A stretch of 64,000 bases of DNA from G963665495 sp963677785 (GTDB taxonomy: Bacteria > Desulfobacterota > Desulfovibrionia > Desulfovibrionales > Desulfovibrionaceae). The notes beneath the pieces were generated by a model. The model searched no databases and was not told where the DNA came from. It was given only the letters and a program-made list of their open reading frames with translations. Each line of letters starts with the position of its first letter. The first letter of the stretch is position 1. Positions 35,927-44,004 of this stretch are shown here, in pieces. The stretch is taken from assembly GCA_963677785.2 (NCBI GenBank), contig CAXXDH010000003.1:2666001-2730000 (forward strand). The letters run 5' to 3'. The translations under genes and the position numbers were made by a program.

Positions 35927-36157
35927 TGGATGAACCTTCGGTTGGAATCACCCCTGAACGTGCTGCGTTTCCCGCATTGTCGAAAGGCTCAAACCTTGCC
36001 CGGAATTGTCCCGGACAAGGCTTGTTTTTCGAAAAAACGCTCAGTTGCCGTCTGATGTTTGTGCGCTGTTTTCCGGTCCGGAGATTTGTTGTCTCTGGCT
36101 TCCAAATGCGCTATCCACAACTGGCAACGGTAATGAAATGAAACAAGGGGAAACGTC

Positions 36158-37327
36158 GTGTCGACATACAGCGTGAACAAGACCATTGACGAAATCAACA
36201 AGCGCATCAAGTCCGGAAAGGCAGTGGTCCTCAATGCGGAGGAAATGACCAAGGCCGTAAGGGAGATGGGTAAAGAAAAGGCCGCCAGAGAAGTGGACGT
36301 GGTCACTACTGGCACGTTTTCGCCCATGTGTTCGTCCGGCATGTTCTTCAACATCGGACAGGAACCGCCGGTTATCAAAACATCGGGCGTAAAGCTCAAC
36401 GGCGTTCCGGCCCATGCCGGCGTAGCGGCGGTGGACGCCTATCTCGGCGCCACCGAACCCGCCAAGGACGACCCCTTGAACAAAGTATACCCCGGGCAGT
36501 TCAAATACGGCGGCGGCCATGTCATCGAGGACCTGGTCCGCGGCAAGCCCATCCGTCTGGAGGCCAAGGCCTACGGTACGGATTGTTATCCGCGGACGCG
36601 GCTGGAGAAAAACATCACCCTGGCCAATCTGCCCTACGCCATGCTGGTGAATCCGCGTAACTGTTACCAGAACTACAATTGCGCGGTAAACCTGACCAGC
36701 AGGATCATCTATACTTATATGGGGCCGCTCAAACCCAGCGCCCGCAACGTCAATTTCGCCACCGCGGGCAAGCTGTCGCCGTTGTTCAACGATCCGTTTT
36801 TGAAGACCATCGGCCTGGGCACGCGCATTTTTCTGGGCGGCGGCGTCGGGTACGTGCTCGGCGCGGGCACGCAGCATGTCTCCAATCCCAAACGTACCGA
36901 GCGCGGTATTCCGCTGACTCCGGCCGCGACCCTGATGCTCAAGGGCGACCTCAAAGGCATGAACGCGAAATATATCCGCGGAGCGAGCATTGTCGGATAC
37001 GGCTGTTCCATTTTTATGGGCGTGGGCATACCCATTCCGATTTTGAACGAAGAGATGGCCTGGTTCACCGGCGTTGACGATTCGGACATTCTGATGCCCA
37101 TCAAGGATTATGGCCACGACGCGCCCCAGGGGTTGCCGCGTATTCTGGGACATGCCAATTACGCGGACCTCAGAAATGGTGAAATCGAACTCCAGGGCCG
37201 GAAAGTCCCGGCCTTTCCGCTCACGAGCTATGCCGTTTCACTGGAAATAGCCAATGAGCTGAAATCCTGGATAGAAAAAGGAAAATTCCTGCTGACGTCG
37301 CCGCAGGAAGAGATCCCTGCTGAATAA
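36158..37327 (+). CDS. DUF39 homocysteine-biosynthesis protein (aspartate-semialdehyde sulfurtransferase-like)
   Basis: Members of this family in methanogens and in Desulfovibrio are needed to make homocysteine from aspartate semialdehyde and a reduced sulfur source, bypassing O-acylhomoserine. The 389-residue product has conserved family segments: VTTGTFSPMCSSGMFFN (cysteine at residue 58), KAYGTDCYPRT, NPRNCYQNYNCAVN and GYGCSIFMGVGIPIPIL. Translation starts at GTG after an AAGGGG site. It lacks the CBS pair seen in archaeal versions, and no ferredoxin-like NIL partner is adjacent. Six bases separate it from larE. Asd in this window makes the proposed substrate. Confidence 0.88.
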   Translation: MSTYSVNKTIDEINKRIKSGKAVVLNAEEMTKAVREMGKEKAAREVDVVTTGTFSPMCSSGMFFNIGQEPPVIKTSGVKLNGVPAHAGVAAVDAYLGATEPAKDDPLNKVYPGQFKYGGGHVIEDLVRGKPIRLEAKAYGTDCYPRTRLEKNITLANLPYAMLVNPRNCYQNYNCAVNLTSRIIYTYMGPLKPSARNVNFATAGKLSPLFNDPFLKTIGLGTRIFLGGGVGYVLGAGTQHVSNPKRTERGIPLTPAATLMLKGDLKGMNAKYIRGASIVGYGCSIFMGVGIPIPILNEEMAWFTGVDDSDILMPIKDYGHDAPQGLPRILGHANYADLRNGEIELQGRKVPAFPLTSYAVSLEIANELKSWIEKGKFLLTSPQEEIPAE

Positions 37328-37333
37328 CCGGAA

Positions 37334-38140
37334 ATGGAGGCCAAGCTCACCAGGCTGGCCCAGGTCCTCGCGGACGCGGCCCCAGGCATTGTGGCCGTGT
37401 CCGGCGGGGTGGACAGCCGGTTTCTATCCTTTTTCGCCTGGCGGCGTCAGTTGGACTATACGGCCGTCTTTCTGGACGGGCCGCACATGTCGCCGGCGGA
37501 GCGTTCCTGGGCTGTGGACTGGCTCCAGCGCAATGCGCCTGATTTTCAGATCATTTCACTGGATCTTCTGACGCTTCCGCAGGTACGTACCACATCCGAG
37601 GATCGCTGCTACCATTGCAAACGCCTGAGCTTTGAGCGGATTGTTGCACTGGCCCGGCAACTGGGCAGGCCCCGGATTTTTGACGGCGGTACGGGCTCGG
37701 ACAGGGGAGAATACCGTCCGGGCACCCGTGCGTTGCGCGAATTGGACGTAGGGAGTCCGTTGGCCGCCTGCGGCATTTCCAAATCCGAAATCCGGCTGGC
37801 AGGCGCCCGGATGGGCCTGGACTGGTCCGACCAACCCTCGCGTCCGTGCTTGCTGACGCGCTTCAATTACGGCCTGCAGGCGGAGGCCTCTGTTCTGGAA
37901 CGCCTCGGGCGGGCGGAGGATGCGCTGTTCGCACTCGGATTGCGGCGGTTCCGGCTGCGGATCATCGCTCCAGATCAGGCTGCGCTGCACGTGGCGCAGG
38001 AGGAAGCGGTGCTTTTGCAACAGGAGCAGGAGACCGTACGCCGGGTGCTGCTGCGTGAAGATTTTGCTGAGGCTTCTCTGGAAACAGTAGGGGAACTGAG
38101 CGGTTACTTCGACCGGACAAGGAAAGAAAATGACTCCTGA
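37334..38140 (+). CDS. larE: LarE-like ATP-dependent sulfur insertase, three-cysteine type
   Basis: LarE activates a pyridinium dicarboxylate with ATP and inserts sulfur during synthesis of the nickel-pincer cofactor of lactate racemase. The 268-residue product has the PP-loop SGGVDS (residues 23-28), a CYHC pair (C92, C95) and C172 in QPSRPCLLTRF. Three such cysteines are a mark of the variant that uses a [4Fe-4S] cluster as sulfur carrier, instead of sacrificing one cysteine. LarA, LarB and LarC genes are not in view. It directly follows the DUF39 sulfur-transfer gene and overlaps the next gene by 11 bases. Confidence 0.85.
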   Translation: MEAKLTRLAQVLADAAPGIVAVSGGVDSRFLSFFAWRRQLDYTAVFLDGPHMSPAERSWAVDWLQRNAPDFQIISLDLLTLPQVRTTSEDRCYHCKRLSFERIVALARQLGRPRIFDGGTGSDRGEYRPGTRALRELDVGSPLAACGISKSEIRLAGARMGLDWSDQPSRPCLLTRFNYGLQAEASVLERLGRAEDALFALGLRRFRLRIIAPDQAALHVAQEEAVLLQQEQETVRRVLLREDFAEASLETVGELSGYFDRTRKENDS

Positions 38141-38822
38141 TCGAGACGTCTGGCAATTCGGCACCGTGTTTTTCGGTCTTCTGGGCGCTTTTCTAATGAT
38201 CCCGCTGTTTACCTCCAAGGTCGGACTCATTTGCCTGAACGTATTCTACGCCACGGCCTTGTTCTATACGCTCCGGCTCACCAGGCCGGGCCGCGCGGGG
38301 TTGATTTTCGGCGGCAGCTTGCTGCTCTGGCGTTGTGTCATGTCCGTCTTTCTTGCGGAGAACGGGGCTCAGGGCCTGGCGGTGGAAGGGCAGTATCTGC
38401 TTGTCCTGGTGGTGGCCAATACGTATATTGCCGCCATGCTGCTCGTGTATGTGTTCTGCAGGCGCGGCAGCCACGGCGGAGTGATGCTGGCGGCGTTGAC
38501 TTCCTATGTGCTGATGGGATTCATTTTGACGGATCTGTTTTTGTTCATCGAGCTGGTGCATCCCCATTCCTTTTGGATTCAGGTGCCCGGCGAGACGAGA
38601 CTCACCTGGGCGGACGCCGCGGCCTACAGCTTTCATCTGCTCTCGCCCATGGGGCCTCCCGGGGTTATCGCCACCGGTCTCTGCGCGCGCACCGTGGCCA
38701 TTGTGGGAGCTTTGCTCGGATTTTGCTATATGGCGGTTCTGGTCTCCAAAATCGTCAATTGGGCGCCGCTGCTCAAGCCCAAGGAATTGTCCGCTGTGCC
38801 TGAGGAAAAAAAGAACGGATAA
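38130..38822 (+). CDS. Ion-channel-like membrane protein without a potassium filter
   Basis: A 230-residue inner-membrane protein with about six hydrophobic segments. The last third resembles a two-helix channel module: a reentrant-like segment YSFHLLSPMGPPGVIATG precedes a final helix VGALLGFCYMAVLVSKIVN, in the place where potassium channels have their filter and inner helix. The GYGD-type filter is absent (GPPG occupies the site), so ion selectivity is doubtful. The start lies inside larE, implying translational coupling. A role with LarE is not evident. No family can be named with confidence. Confidence 0.6.
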   Translation: MTPDRDVWQFGTVFFGLLGAFLMIPLFTSKVGLICLNVFYATALFYTLRLTRPGRAGLIFGGSLLLWRCVMSVFLAENGAQGLAVEGQYLLVLVVANTYIAAMLLVYVFCRRGSHGGVMLAALTSYVLMGFILTDLFLFIELVHPHSFWIQVPGETRLTWADAAAYSFHLLSPMGPPGVIATGLCARTVAIVGALLGFCYMAVLVSKIVNWAPLLKPKELSAVPEEKKNG

Positions 38823-38888
38823 AGCACTTGCCATGTGTGAAATTTAGCCGTATATTTATATGTTCCGAGAACAACGAAGGAGATTATT

Positions 38889-39107
38889 ATGAAAAAAGAT
38901 ACTCATCCCAAAATTTTCAATGCCAAGATCAAATGCGCCTGCGGTCACGAGGCGGAGCTTACCTCTACCAAAGGTGAAACCGTGGAAGTGGAAATTTGTT
39001 CCCAGTGCCATCCGTTTTTCACTGGCAAACAGCGTTTTGTCGACACTGCCGGACGTATCGACCGTTTTCGCAAAAAGTACGCCAAGTTCGAGAAGAAAGA
39101 CAAATAA
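38889..39107 (+). CDS. rpmE: 50S ribosomal protein L31
   Basis: The 72-residue product matches the zinc-containing form of L31: MKKDTHPKIF opening, CACG and CSQCHPFFTGKQRFVD with four cysteines/histidine for zinc, and a basic tail. A GAAGGAG site lies upstream. It leads a cluster with the DUF1385 protein, prfA and prmC, an order seen in many bacteria where L31 and release-factor genes are linked. Confidence 0.97.
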   Translation: MKKDTHPKIFNAKIKCACGHEAELTSTKGETVEVEICSQCHPFFTGKQRFVDTAGRIDRFRKKYAKFEKKDK

Positions 39108-39271
39108 ATGCCTCCGCATCCGTTTCATTTTTGTGCCGGTTGAGGTACGATGGAACGGATCATGCACAAGCAATGACGCACGAAAAGCCTGTCGGTATGG
39201 CGCCGCCGGGCGTTAAGCTCAAGCGAGGAGGCAGAGTCTTGAAGCGGACTAAAAAGCGAGGCGTAGGAATC

Positions 39272-40309
39272 ATGCGCAGCATGGTTCCGTTTTTGCGGGC
39301 CAACCCCACCGTAGGCGGCCAGGCCGTCATGGAAGGGGTGATGATGCGGAATCTGGACAAGCTGGCCATTGCAGTCAGAAAAACCAACGGGGAAATCGCC
39401 GTAGACTGCTGGCCCTGGTTTACGCTGTCCTCGCTCGCTTTTCTCAAGAGACCCTGGGTACGGGGATTCCCCGTGCTGCTGGAGACGCTTGTCAACGGCA
39501 TCAAGGCTTTGAACTATTCCGCGGAAAAGGCTTTGGAAAGCGACGAAGAACCGGAAGAGGGCCAGAAAAAGGACGAACTCAAGCCCTGGCACCTGGCTTT
39601 GACGCTGGTTGTTTCCATCGGGCTTGCGCTGCTGCTGTTCGTGGTGGTGCCGCATCTGTTTTCCCTGGGCATGAACGCTTTGGGCCTGGGCGGGGACGTG
39701 GACGGACTGACGTTCCATATTTGGGACGGCTTTTTCAAGCTGGCAATTTTTCTGGCTTATATCGGAGGCATTTCCTTTGTCCCCGACATTCGCCGGGTGT
39801 TCCAGTACCATGGAGCCGAGCACAAAGCTGTCTGGGCTTATGAAAAGGGCGGTTCTCTGGATTCCACGGATCCCGCGGACCCGAAAAGCCCCATAGCCCA
39901 AAGCCGGCTGCACCCGCGTTGCGGAACGACTTTTCTGCTGTTTGTGCTTTGCATTTCCATTGTCCTGCACGCGGTGCTCGTCCCCTTGATTCTGGCGATT
40001 TATTCGCCCGGAACCATAGTTCTCAAGCATACGTTCATCGTAGGCGTCAAACTCCTGCTGATGATTCCCATCAGCTGCCTGGCATACGAGCTTATCCGTT
40101 TTGCCGGACAGCATTGCGACAACACGCTGTGCAAACTTGTCAATTATCCGGGCCTCGGGTTGCAGCTGCTGACAACGCACGAACCCGACGCCAGCCAGAT
40201 CGAGGTGGCCGTGGCAGCGCTGAAGCGCGCCCTGGCTCCGGAAGCCGCGGACTGCAAAGCCGCTTCTGCCGCTGATCTGCCCAACACCGCTACTGCCGAG
40301 ACGCATTAA
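39272..40309 (+). CDS. DUF1385 membrane protein
   Basis: A 345-residue membrane protein of the DUF1385 family, usually encoded next to prfA. Family landmarks are VGGQAVMEGVMMRN near the start, YHGAEHKAVWAYE after the second membrane segment, and the RLHPRCGTTFLLFVLCISI stretch. Four to five hydrophobic segments are visible. The function is unknown; a quorum or morphogenesis role has been suggested for relatives without general proof. I use the ATG preceded by AGGAAT. An ATG 33 codons earlier would add a basic tail without similarity. Its stop codon directly abuts the prfA start. Confidence 0.88.
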   Translation: MRSMVPFLRANPTVGGQAVMEGVMMRNLDKLAIAVRKTNGEIAVDCWPWFTLSSLAFLKRPWVRGFPVLLETLVNGIKALNYSAEKALESDEEPEEGQKKDELKPWHLALTLVVSIGLALLLFVVVPHLFSLGMNALGLGGDVDGLTFHIWDGFFKLAIFLAYIGGISFVPDIRRVFQYHGAEHKAVWAYEKGGSLDSTDPADPKSPIAQSRLHPRCGTTFLLFVLCISIVLHAVLVPLILAIYSPGTIVLKHTFIVGVKLLLMIPISCLAYELIRFAGQHCDNTLCKLVNYPGLGLQLLTTHEPDASQIEVAVAALKRALAPEAADCKAASAADLPNTATAETH

Positions 40310-41383
40310 ATGTACGCCAAACTAGAAGCTCTTGAGCGCCAGTACATGGAGCTTGAGGGTGATTTGAGCAAGCCTGAGATTTATAACGATCAGGAACGCT
40401 ATAGAAAGCTGGCTAAGGCGCATGCCGACCTGAAGGATATAGTTGCGACTTTTCGGGAACACAGGCAGCTTTCCCAGGATCTTGAGGACAACAAGGAACT
40501 CCTGCAGGATGAGGAGGAAGAGATCCGCGCCATGGCCGAAGAGGAAATCCACAACATCAAGGCCAAGTTGCCGGAACTCGAACAGCAGATGAAAATTCTG
40601 CTGCTGCCGCCGGATCCCATGGATGAAAAGAACACCATCCTGGAAATTCGCGCCGGTACGGGCGGAGAGGAAGCAGCCTTGTTCGCGGCGGATCTGTTCC
40701 GCATGTACCTCCGCTACGCCGAAGAACGCGGCTGGAAGGTCGAGCTGATGAGCTCGAGTGAAACCGGCACGGGCGGCTACAAGGAAGTCATTGCGCTTAT
40801 CACCGGAAACCGGGTGTACAGCCGTCTCAAGTTCGAGTCGGGAACGCACCGCGTCCAGCGCGTACCTGCTACCGAATCCCAGGGCCGGATTCACACTTCC
40901 GCCGTTACCGTGGCCATTCTGGCCGAAGCCGAAGAGGTCGACATTGACATCAAGGCCGAGGACGTACGCGTGGATGTGTACCGTTCGTCCGGACCGGGCG
41001 GGCAGAGCGTCAACACCACGGACTCCGCCGTCCGCGTGACGTATATTCCCACGGGCATTGTGGTCACCTGCCAGGATGAAAAGTCGCAGATCAAGAACAA
41101 GGTCAAGGCCATGAAGGTATTGCGTTCGCGTCTGCTCCAGGCCGAACAGGAACGCAAAGCCCAGGAACAGGCCGACGACCGGCGCGCCCAGGTGGGCACG
41201 GGCGACCGTTCCGGACGTATCCGCACCTACAATTTTCCCCAGGGCCGGATCACCGACCATCGCATCAACCTGACCCTGTACAAGCTCGAACAGGCCCTGG
41301 AAGGCGATATCGACGACCTCATCGACGCGTTGGCAACCCACTACCAGACCGAAGCCCTCAAGCACCAGGCCAGCGGCGATTGA
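40310..41383 (+). CDS. prfA: Peptide chain release factor 1
   Basis: RF1 reads UAA and UAG stop codons and triggers peptide release. The 357-residue product shows the codon-reading tripeptide PAT (residues 186-188 in QRVPATESQGR) that identifies RF1 over RF2, and the catalytic GGQ (230-232 in SGPGGQSVNTTDSAVRVT). The glutamine of GGQ is the target of PrmC, encoded next. The ATG follows the preceding stop without a gap, so translation is coupled. Confidence 0.97.
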   Translation: MYAKLEALERQYMELEGDLSKPEIYNDQERYRKLAKAHADLKDIVATFREHRQLSQDLEDNKELLQDEEEEIRAMAEEEIHNIKAKLPELEQQMKILLLPPDPMDEKNTILEIRAGTGGEEAALFAADLFRMYLRYAEERGWKVELMSSSETGTGGYKEVIALITGNRVYSRLKFESGTHRVQRVPATESQGRIHTSAVTVAILAEAEEVDIDIKAEDVRVDVYRSSGPGGQSVNTTDSAVRVTYIPTGIVVTCQDEKSQIKNKVKAMKVLRSRLLQAEQERKAQEQADDRRAQVGTGDRSGRIRTYNFPQGRITDHRINLTLYKLEQALEGDIDDLIDALATHYQTEALKHQASGD

Positions 41384-41492
41384 AGAAATAGCTGGAAGAG
41401 CAGGGGGATACTCGAAGCATCCGTCAAGAGCGATTAAGCCCGGACGCGCGAATTCGGGAAAAAGTATATCCCATCCGCCAGCTTACAGCTAA

Positions 41493-41552
41493 AAGTTTTT
41501 GGAGGTTCCCAGGAATCTTTTTTCATAAGGTTCCTGGGCCGCCGGAGGCTTC
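41493..41552. repeat. Dispersed hairpin repeat, copy 2, upstream of prmC
   Basis: AAAAGTTTTTGGAGG is followed by CCCAGGAA and its complement TTCCTGGG around an AT-rich loop, then GCCGCCGGAGGC. The element matches the one at 18491-18544 in its core and is probably a mobile or REP-like repeat. It separates prfA from prmC. Confidence 0.65.
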
Positions 41553-41614
41553 TCATCACCAGAGAATTTTCCTTTCATCAAAAGTTTACACCAACATCCG
41601 CGACCCTGCGCGAC

Positions 41615-42481
41615 TTGCTGCGCGAGGCCGCGGACTATTTGTGTAGTTGCGACGTGGACAGTCCGGCTCTTTCCGCACAGCTCCTGGCCGGACGGGTGCT
41701 GGACATGGACCGGCTGGAGCTGATCACGGCTGCCGATCGGCAGATCACTTCCGAAGAATCCGAAGCCATAAGCGGACTTGTTTCCCGCAGGGGCAGGGGC
41801 GAACCCGTGGCCTATTTACTGGGGGAAAAGGAATTTTACGGGCTGGTGCTGCGGGTGAGTCCGGAGGTCCTGATTCCGCGTCCGGAAACCGAACACCTGG
41901 TGGAGGAGACCTTGGTCCGTTTCGCTCCGGAGCAACCCTTCTGTTTTGCCGATTGCGGAACGGGCAGCGGCGCCATCGCGGCGGCCATTGCCTGCGAACG
42001 CCCGCTGGCATACGGCCTTGCTCTGGACTTGAGCGCTTCCGCGCTGGAGGTGGCGGCGGACAATTTCCGGACCTGCGGTCTGGAACATCGTGTCCATTGC
42101 ATCCGGGCGGATTACAGCGCCTTGCCCTGTGCTTCGAACTCCCTGGACTTGCTTGTCTCCAATCCTCCCTATGTTTCGTGGGAAGAATTTCATGACGAAT
42201 GCGGGCACGAAGTCCGGGATTTCGAACCCAGAAGCGCACTGATGCCCAAGGCAGGAGAGCATCCGGCGGATGCGGCAACGGGACTGGAAGACGTCGCGCG
42301 GCTGTTGCCCGAGGCTGCGCGCGTTCTTAAATCCGGCGGCCTGTTGTTGGTGGAAATCGGCATGCGGCAGGGAAACGCGGCGCGCAAGCTGCTGGAAACA
42401 AAACCGCAAATCTGGCGGGAAGCTCGTATTCTTAAAGACCTGGCCGGTTTGGACAGGGTACTGTACGGCGAACGAGCCTGA
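41615..42481 (+). CDS. prmC: Release factor glutamine methyltransferase PrmC
   Basis: PrmC methylates the GGQ glutamine of release factors with S-adenosylmethionine. The product has the SAM loop DCGTGSGAIA and the NPPY active site (about residues 183-186), preceded by RGEPVAYLLGEKEFYG and SPEVLIPRPETE, all typical. The TTG used as start has no ribosome site. The reading frame stays open upstream and encodes TSATLRD, which fits the family's normal N-terminus, so the true start is probably earlier. An in-frame ATC at 41555 lies six bases after a GGAGG that belongs to the repeat. The start is therefore unresolved. Confidence 0.9.
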   Translation: MLREAADYLCSCDVDSPALSAQLLAGRVLDMDRLELITAADRQITSEESEAISGLVSRRGRGEPVAYLLGEKEFYGLVLRVSPEVLIPRPETEHLVEETLVRFAPEQPFCFADCGTGSGAIAAAIACERPLAYGLALDLSASALEVAADNFRTCGLEHRVHCIRADYSALPCASNSLDLLVSNPPYVSWEEFHDECGHEVRDFEPRSALMPKAGEHPADAATGLEDVARLLPEAARVLKSGGLLLVEIGMRQGNAARKLLETKPQIWREARILKDLAGLDRVLYGERA

Positions 42482-42496
42482 GTTCCTGCCATTCGT

Positions 42497-42640
42497 CCAA
42501 ATTGGGGCGCTGCCCCAAACCCCGCTCAGGGGGGGAACGCCCTCCTCGACCCGCGCATTGAATAACTATAAAAAAATATAAGAAAAAAATTATTGGATAG
42601 TTAAAAGTTTTGGAGTTTCTCAATAACTTTTTTAACGGGA
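42497..42640. repeat. GC-hairpin plus repeat-like AT-rich segment after prmC
   Basis: TTGGGGCGCTGCCCCAA forms a near-perfect short hairpin and is followed by CCCCGCTCAGGGGGG. Further on, AAAAGTTTTGGAGTTTCTC resembles the beginning of the dispersed repeat found before prmC. The segment lies between convergent prmC and tolB and may terminate both. Confidence 0.45.
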
Positions 42641-42708
42641 TATTTATTTCAACTTGTTGAAATAAATTGACTAATCCATTTTATCCGCGTCCAGAGACGT
42701 TCTTTTTT

Positions 42709-44004
42709 TTACCGTATACCCCAGGCGGGCGACATGGCGTCTCCGCCGGTGGGGATCTGGACGGCGTCCGCGCCGTGGCGGTTGGTCAGGAAGAGCCTGT
42801 GACCGCCGACACGGGTGGAGCTGAAGGCGATGAAGTAGTTGTCCGGCGCAAAAGCCGGCTGTTCGTCGTTGCCGGGTCCGAAGCTCACCTGTTGCTCAGC
42901 CCCTGTGGCCAGATCCTGCACAAAGATACGGAATCCTTCCGACGTACGGCGTACGTAGGCCAGCTTGGTCCCGTCGGGACTCACTGACGGGTCGGTGTTG
43001 TAGCTGCCTTCGTGGGTCACCTGTCCGCGTCCTAGAATGAAAATCTGCGGACCGCCGAAACGATCCGAGACATAGGCCATGATGGAGCCGCTTTTATCAT
43101 ACGAGGGCGAGATATCGATGCCCATGTGGGACACGAGCGTCCGGATGACTTTGTAGCTGCGGTTCAGCAGAAAAATGTCCGATTCGCCGCCGCCGTCCGA
43201 CATGCCCAGGGCGATGTCGCCGCCGGGAGTAAAGGCGGGCCCGATGATGGAGCCTTTGAAACGGTGGGTACCGACCTTGCCGGTGGCCGTGTTCAGTATG
43301 CCCAGGTTGTGATAGCGGCCGTCGATAAAAGTGAAAGCGATGCGTCCCATGTCTTGCGACCAGGCAGGCGACAGGCTCAGCCCCTTGAGGTTCGTGACCT
43401 GGCGTACGTTGCGTCCGGTGGCGTGGCAGACAAAGATGTTTTTCTCCTTGGGGCCGGTGCTGCGGTCAAAGGCCAGGGTGGAGCGGAAGAACTCGCCATT
43501 TCCGGTGAGTTTTTCCATCAGGGCCTCGCAGAATCTGTCGGCCACCAGGGTGATTTTGTTCAGGCTGACGTCGTCGTAGGACTTGCCGAGAAACAGTTCC
43601 CGGGTGAAGGCCTGAAATACGCGCAGTTCCACCGTATTGCCGTTGGTCCAGCCCGTGGTCAATACGTAATCGGAACCGGCGATCTGATAGCGTTTGAAGT
43701 CCACGGAATCCGCGAGAAAGCCCGCGGGCGTATTGCCGCCCAGTATGGCATCGGCGGGAATGATCTTCAAAAAAGGAAGAAACCCGATATTGTGGATCAG
43801 TTCTTTCTGCAGACTCTCCGTCATGTTGACGGTTGCGCTGCCCGTATTCACCGGATCGGCCAGGGCAATGCCCAGCGGGGCCTGGCGCTCGAGGGTAACG
43901 TCGATTTCCGCCGCGGTTTGCGCGGCGCAGGTAGCTGCCAGCAGTACCAGCAATACACTTGTCGTGAAGAGAAAATACAAAGCTCTGCACATGATTACAA
44001 TCAT
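42709..44004 (-). CDS. tolB: Tol-Pal system beta-propeller protein TolB
   Basis: TolB is a periplasmic protein that interacts with Pal and TolA to keep the outer membrane attached and constricted at division. The 431-residue product has an N-terminal hydrophobic export signal and an alpha/beta domain (to about residue 165). Six propeller blades with recurring motifs follow, such as LSPAWSQDMGRIAF, ISPSYDKSGSIMAYVSD and PSVSPDGTKLAYV. It overlaps tolA by four bases (ATGA). The pal gene that often follows is not here; prmC converges instead. Confidence 0.93.
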   Translation of the reverse strand: MIVIMCRALYFLFTTSVLLVLLAATCAAQTAAEIDVTLERQAPLGIALADPVNTGSATVNMTESLQKELIHNIGFLPFLKIIPADAILGGNTPAGFLADSVDFKRYQIAGSDYVLTTGWTNGNTVELRVFQAFTRELFLGKSYDDVSLNKITLVADRFCEALMEKLTGNGEFFRSTLAFDRSTGPKEKNIFVCHATGRNVRQVTNLKGLSLSPAWSQDMGRIAFTFIDGRYHNLGILNTATGKVGTHRFKGSIIGPAFTPGGDIALGMSDGGGESDIFLLNRSYKVIRTLVSHMGIDISPSYDKSGSIMAYVSDRFGGPQIFILGRGQVTHEGSYNTDPSVSPDGTKLAYVRRTSEGFRIFVQDLATGAEQQVSFGPGNDEQPAFAPDNYFIAFSSTRVGGHRLFLTNRHGADAVQIPTGGDAMSPAWGIR

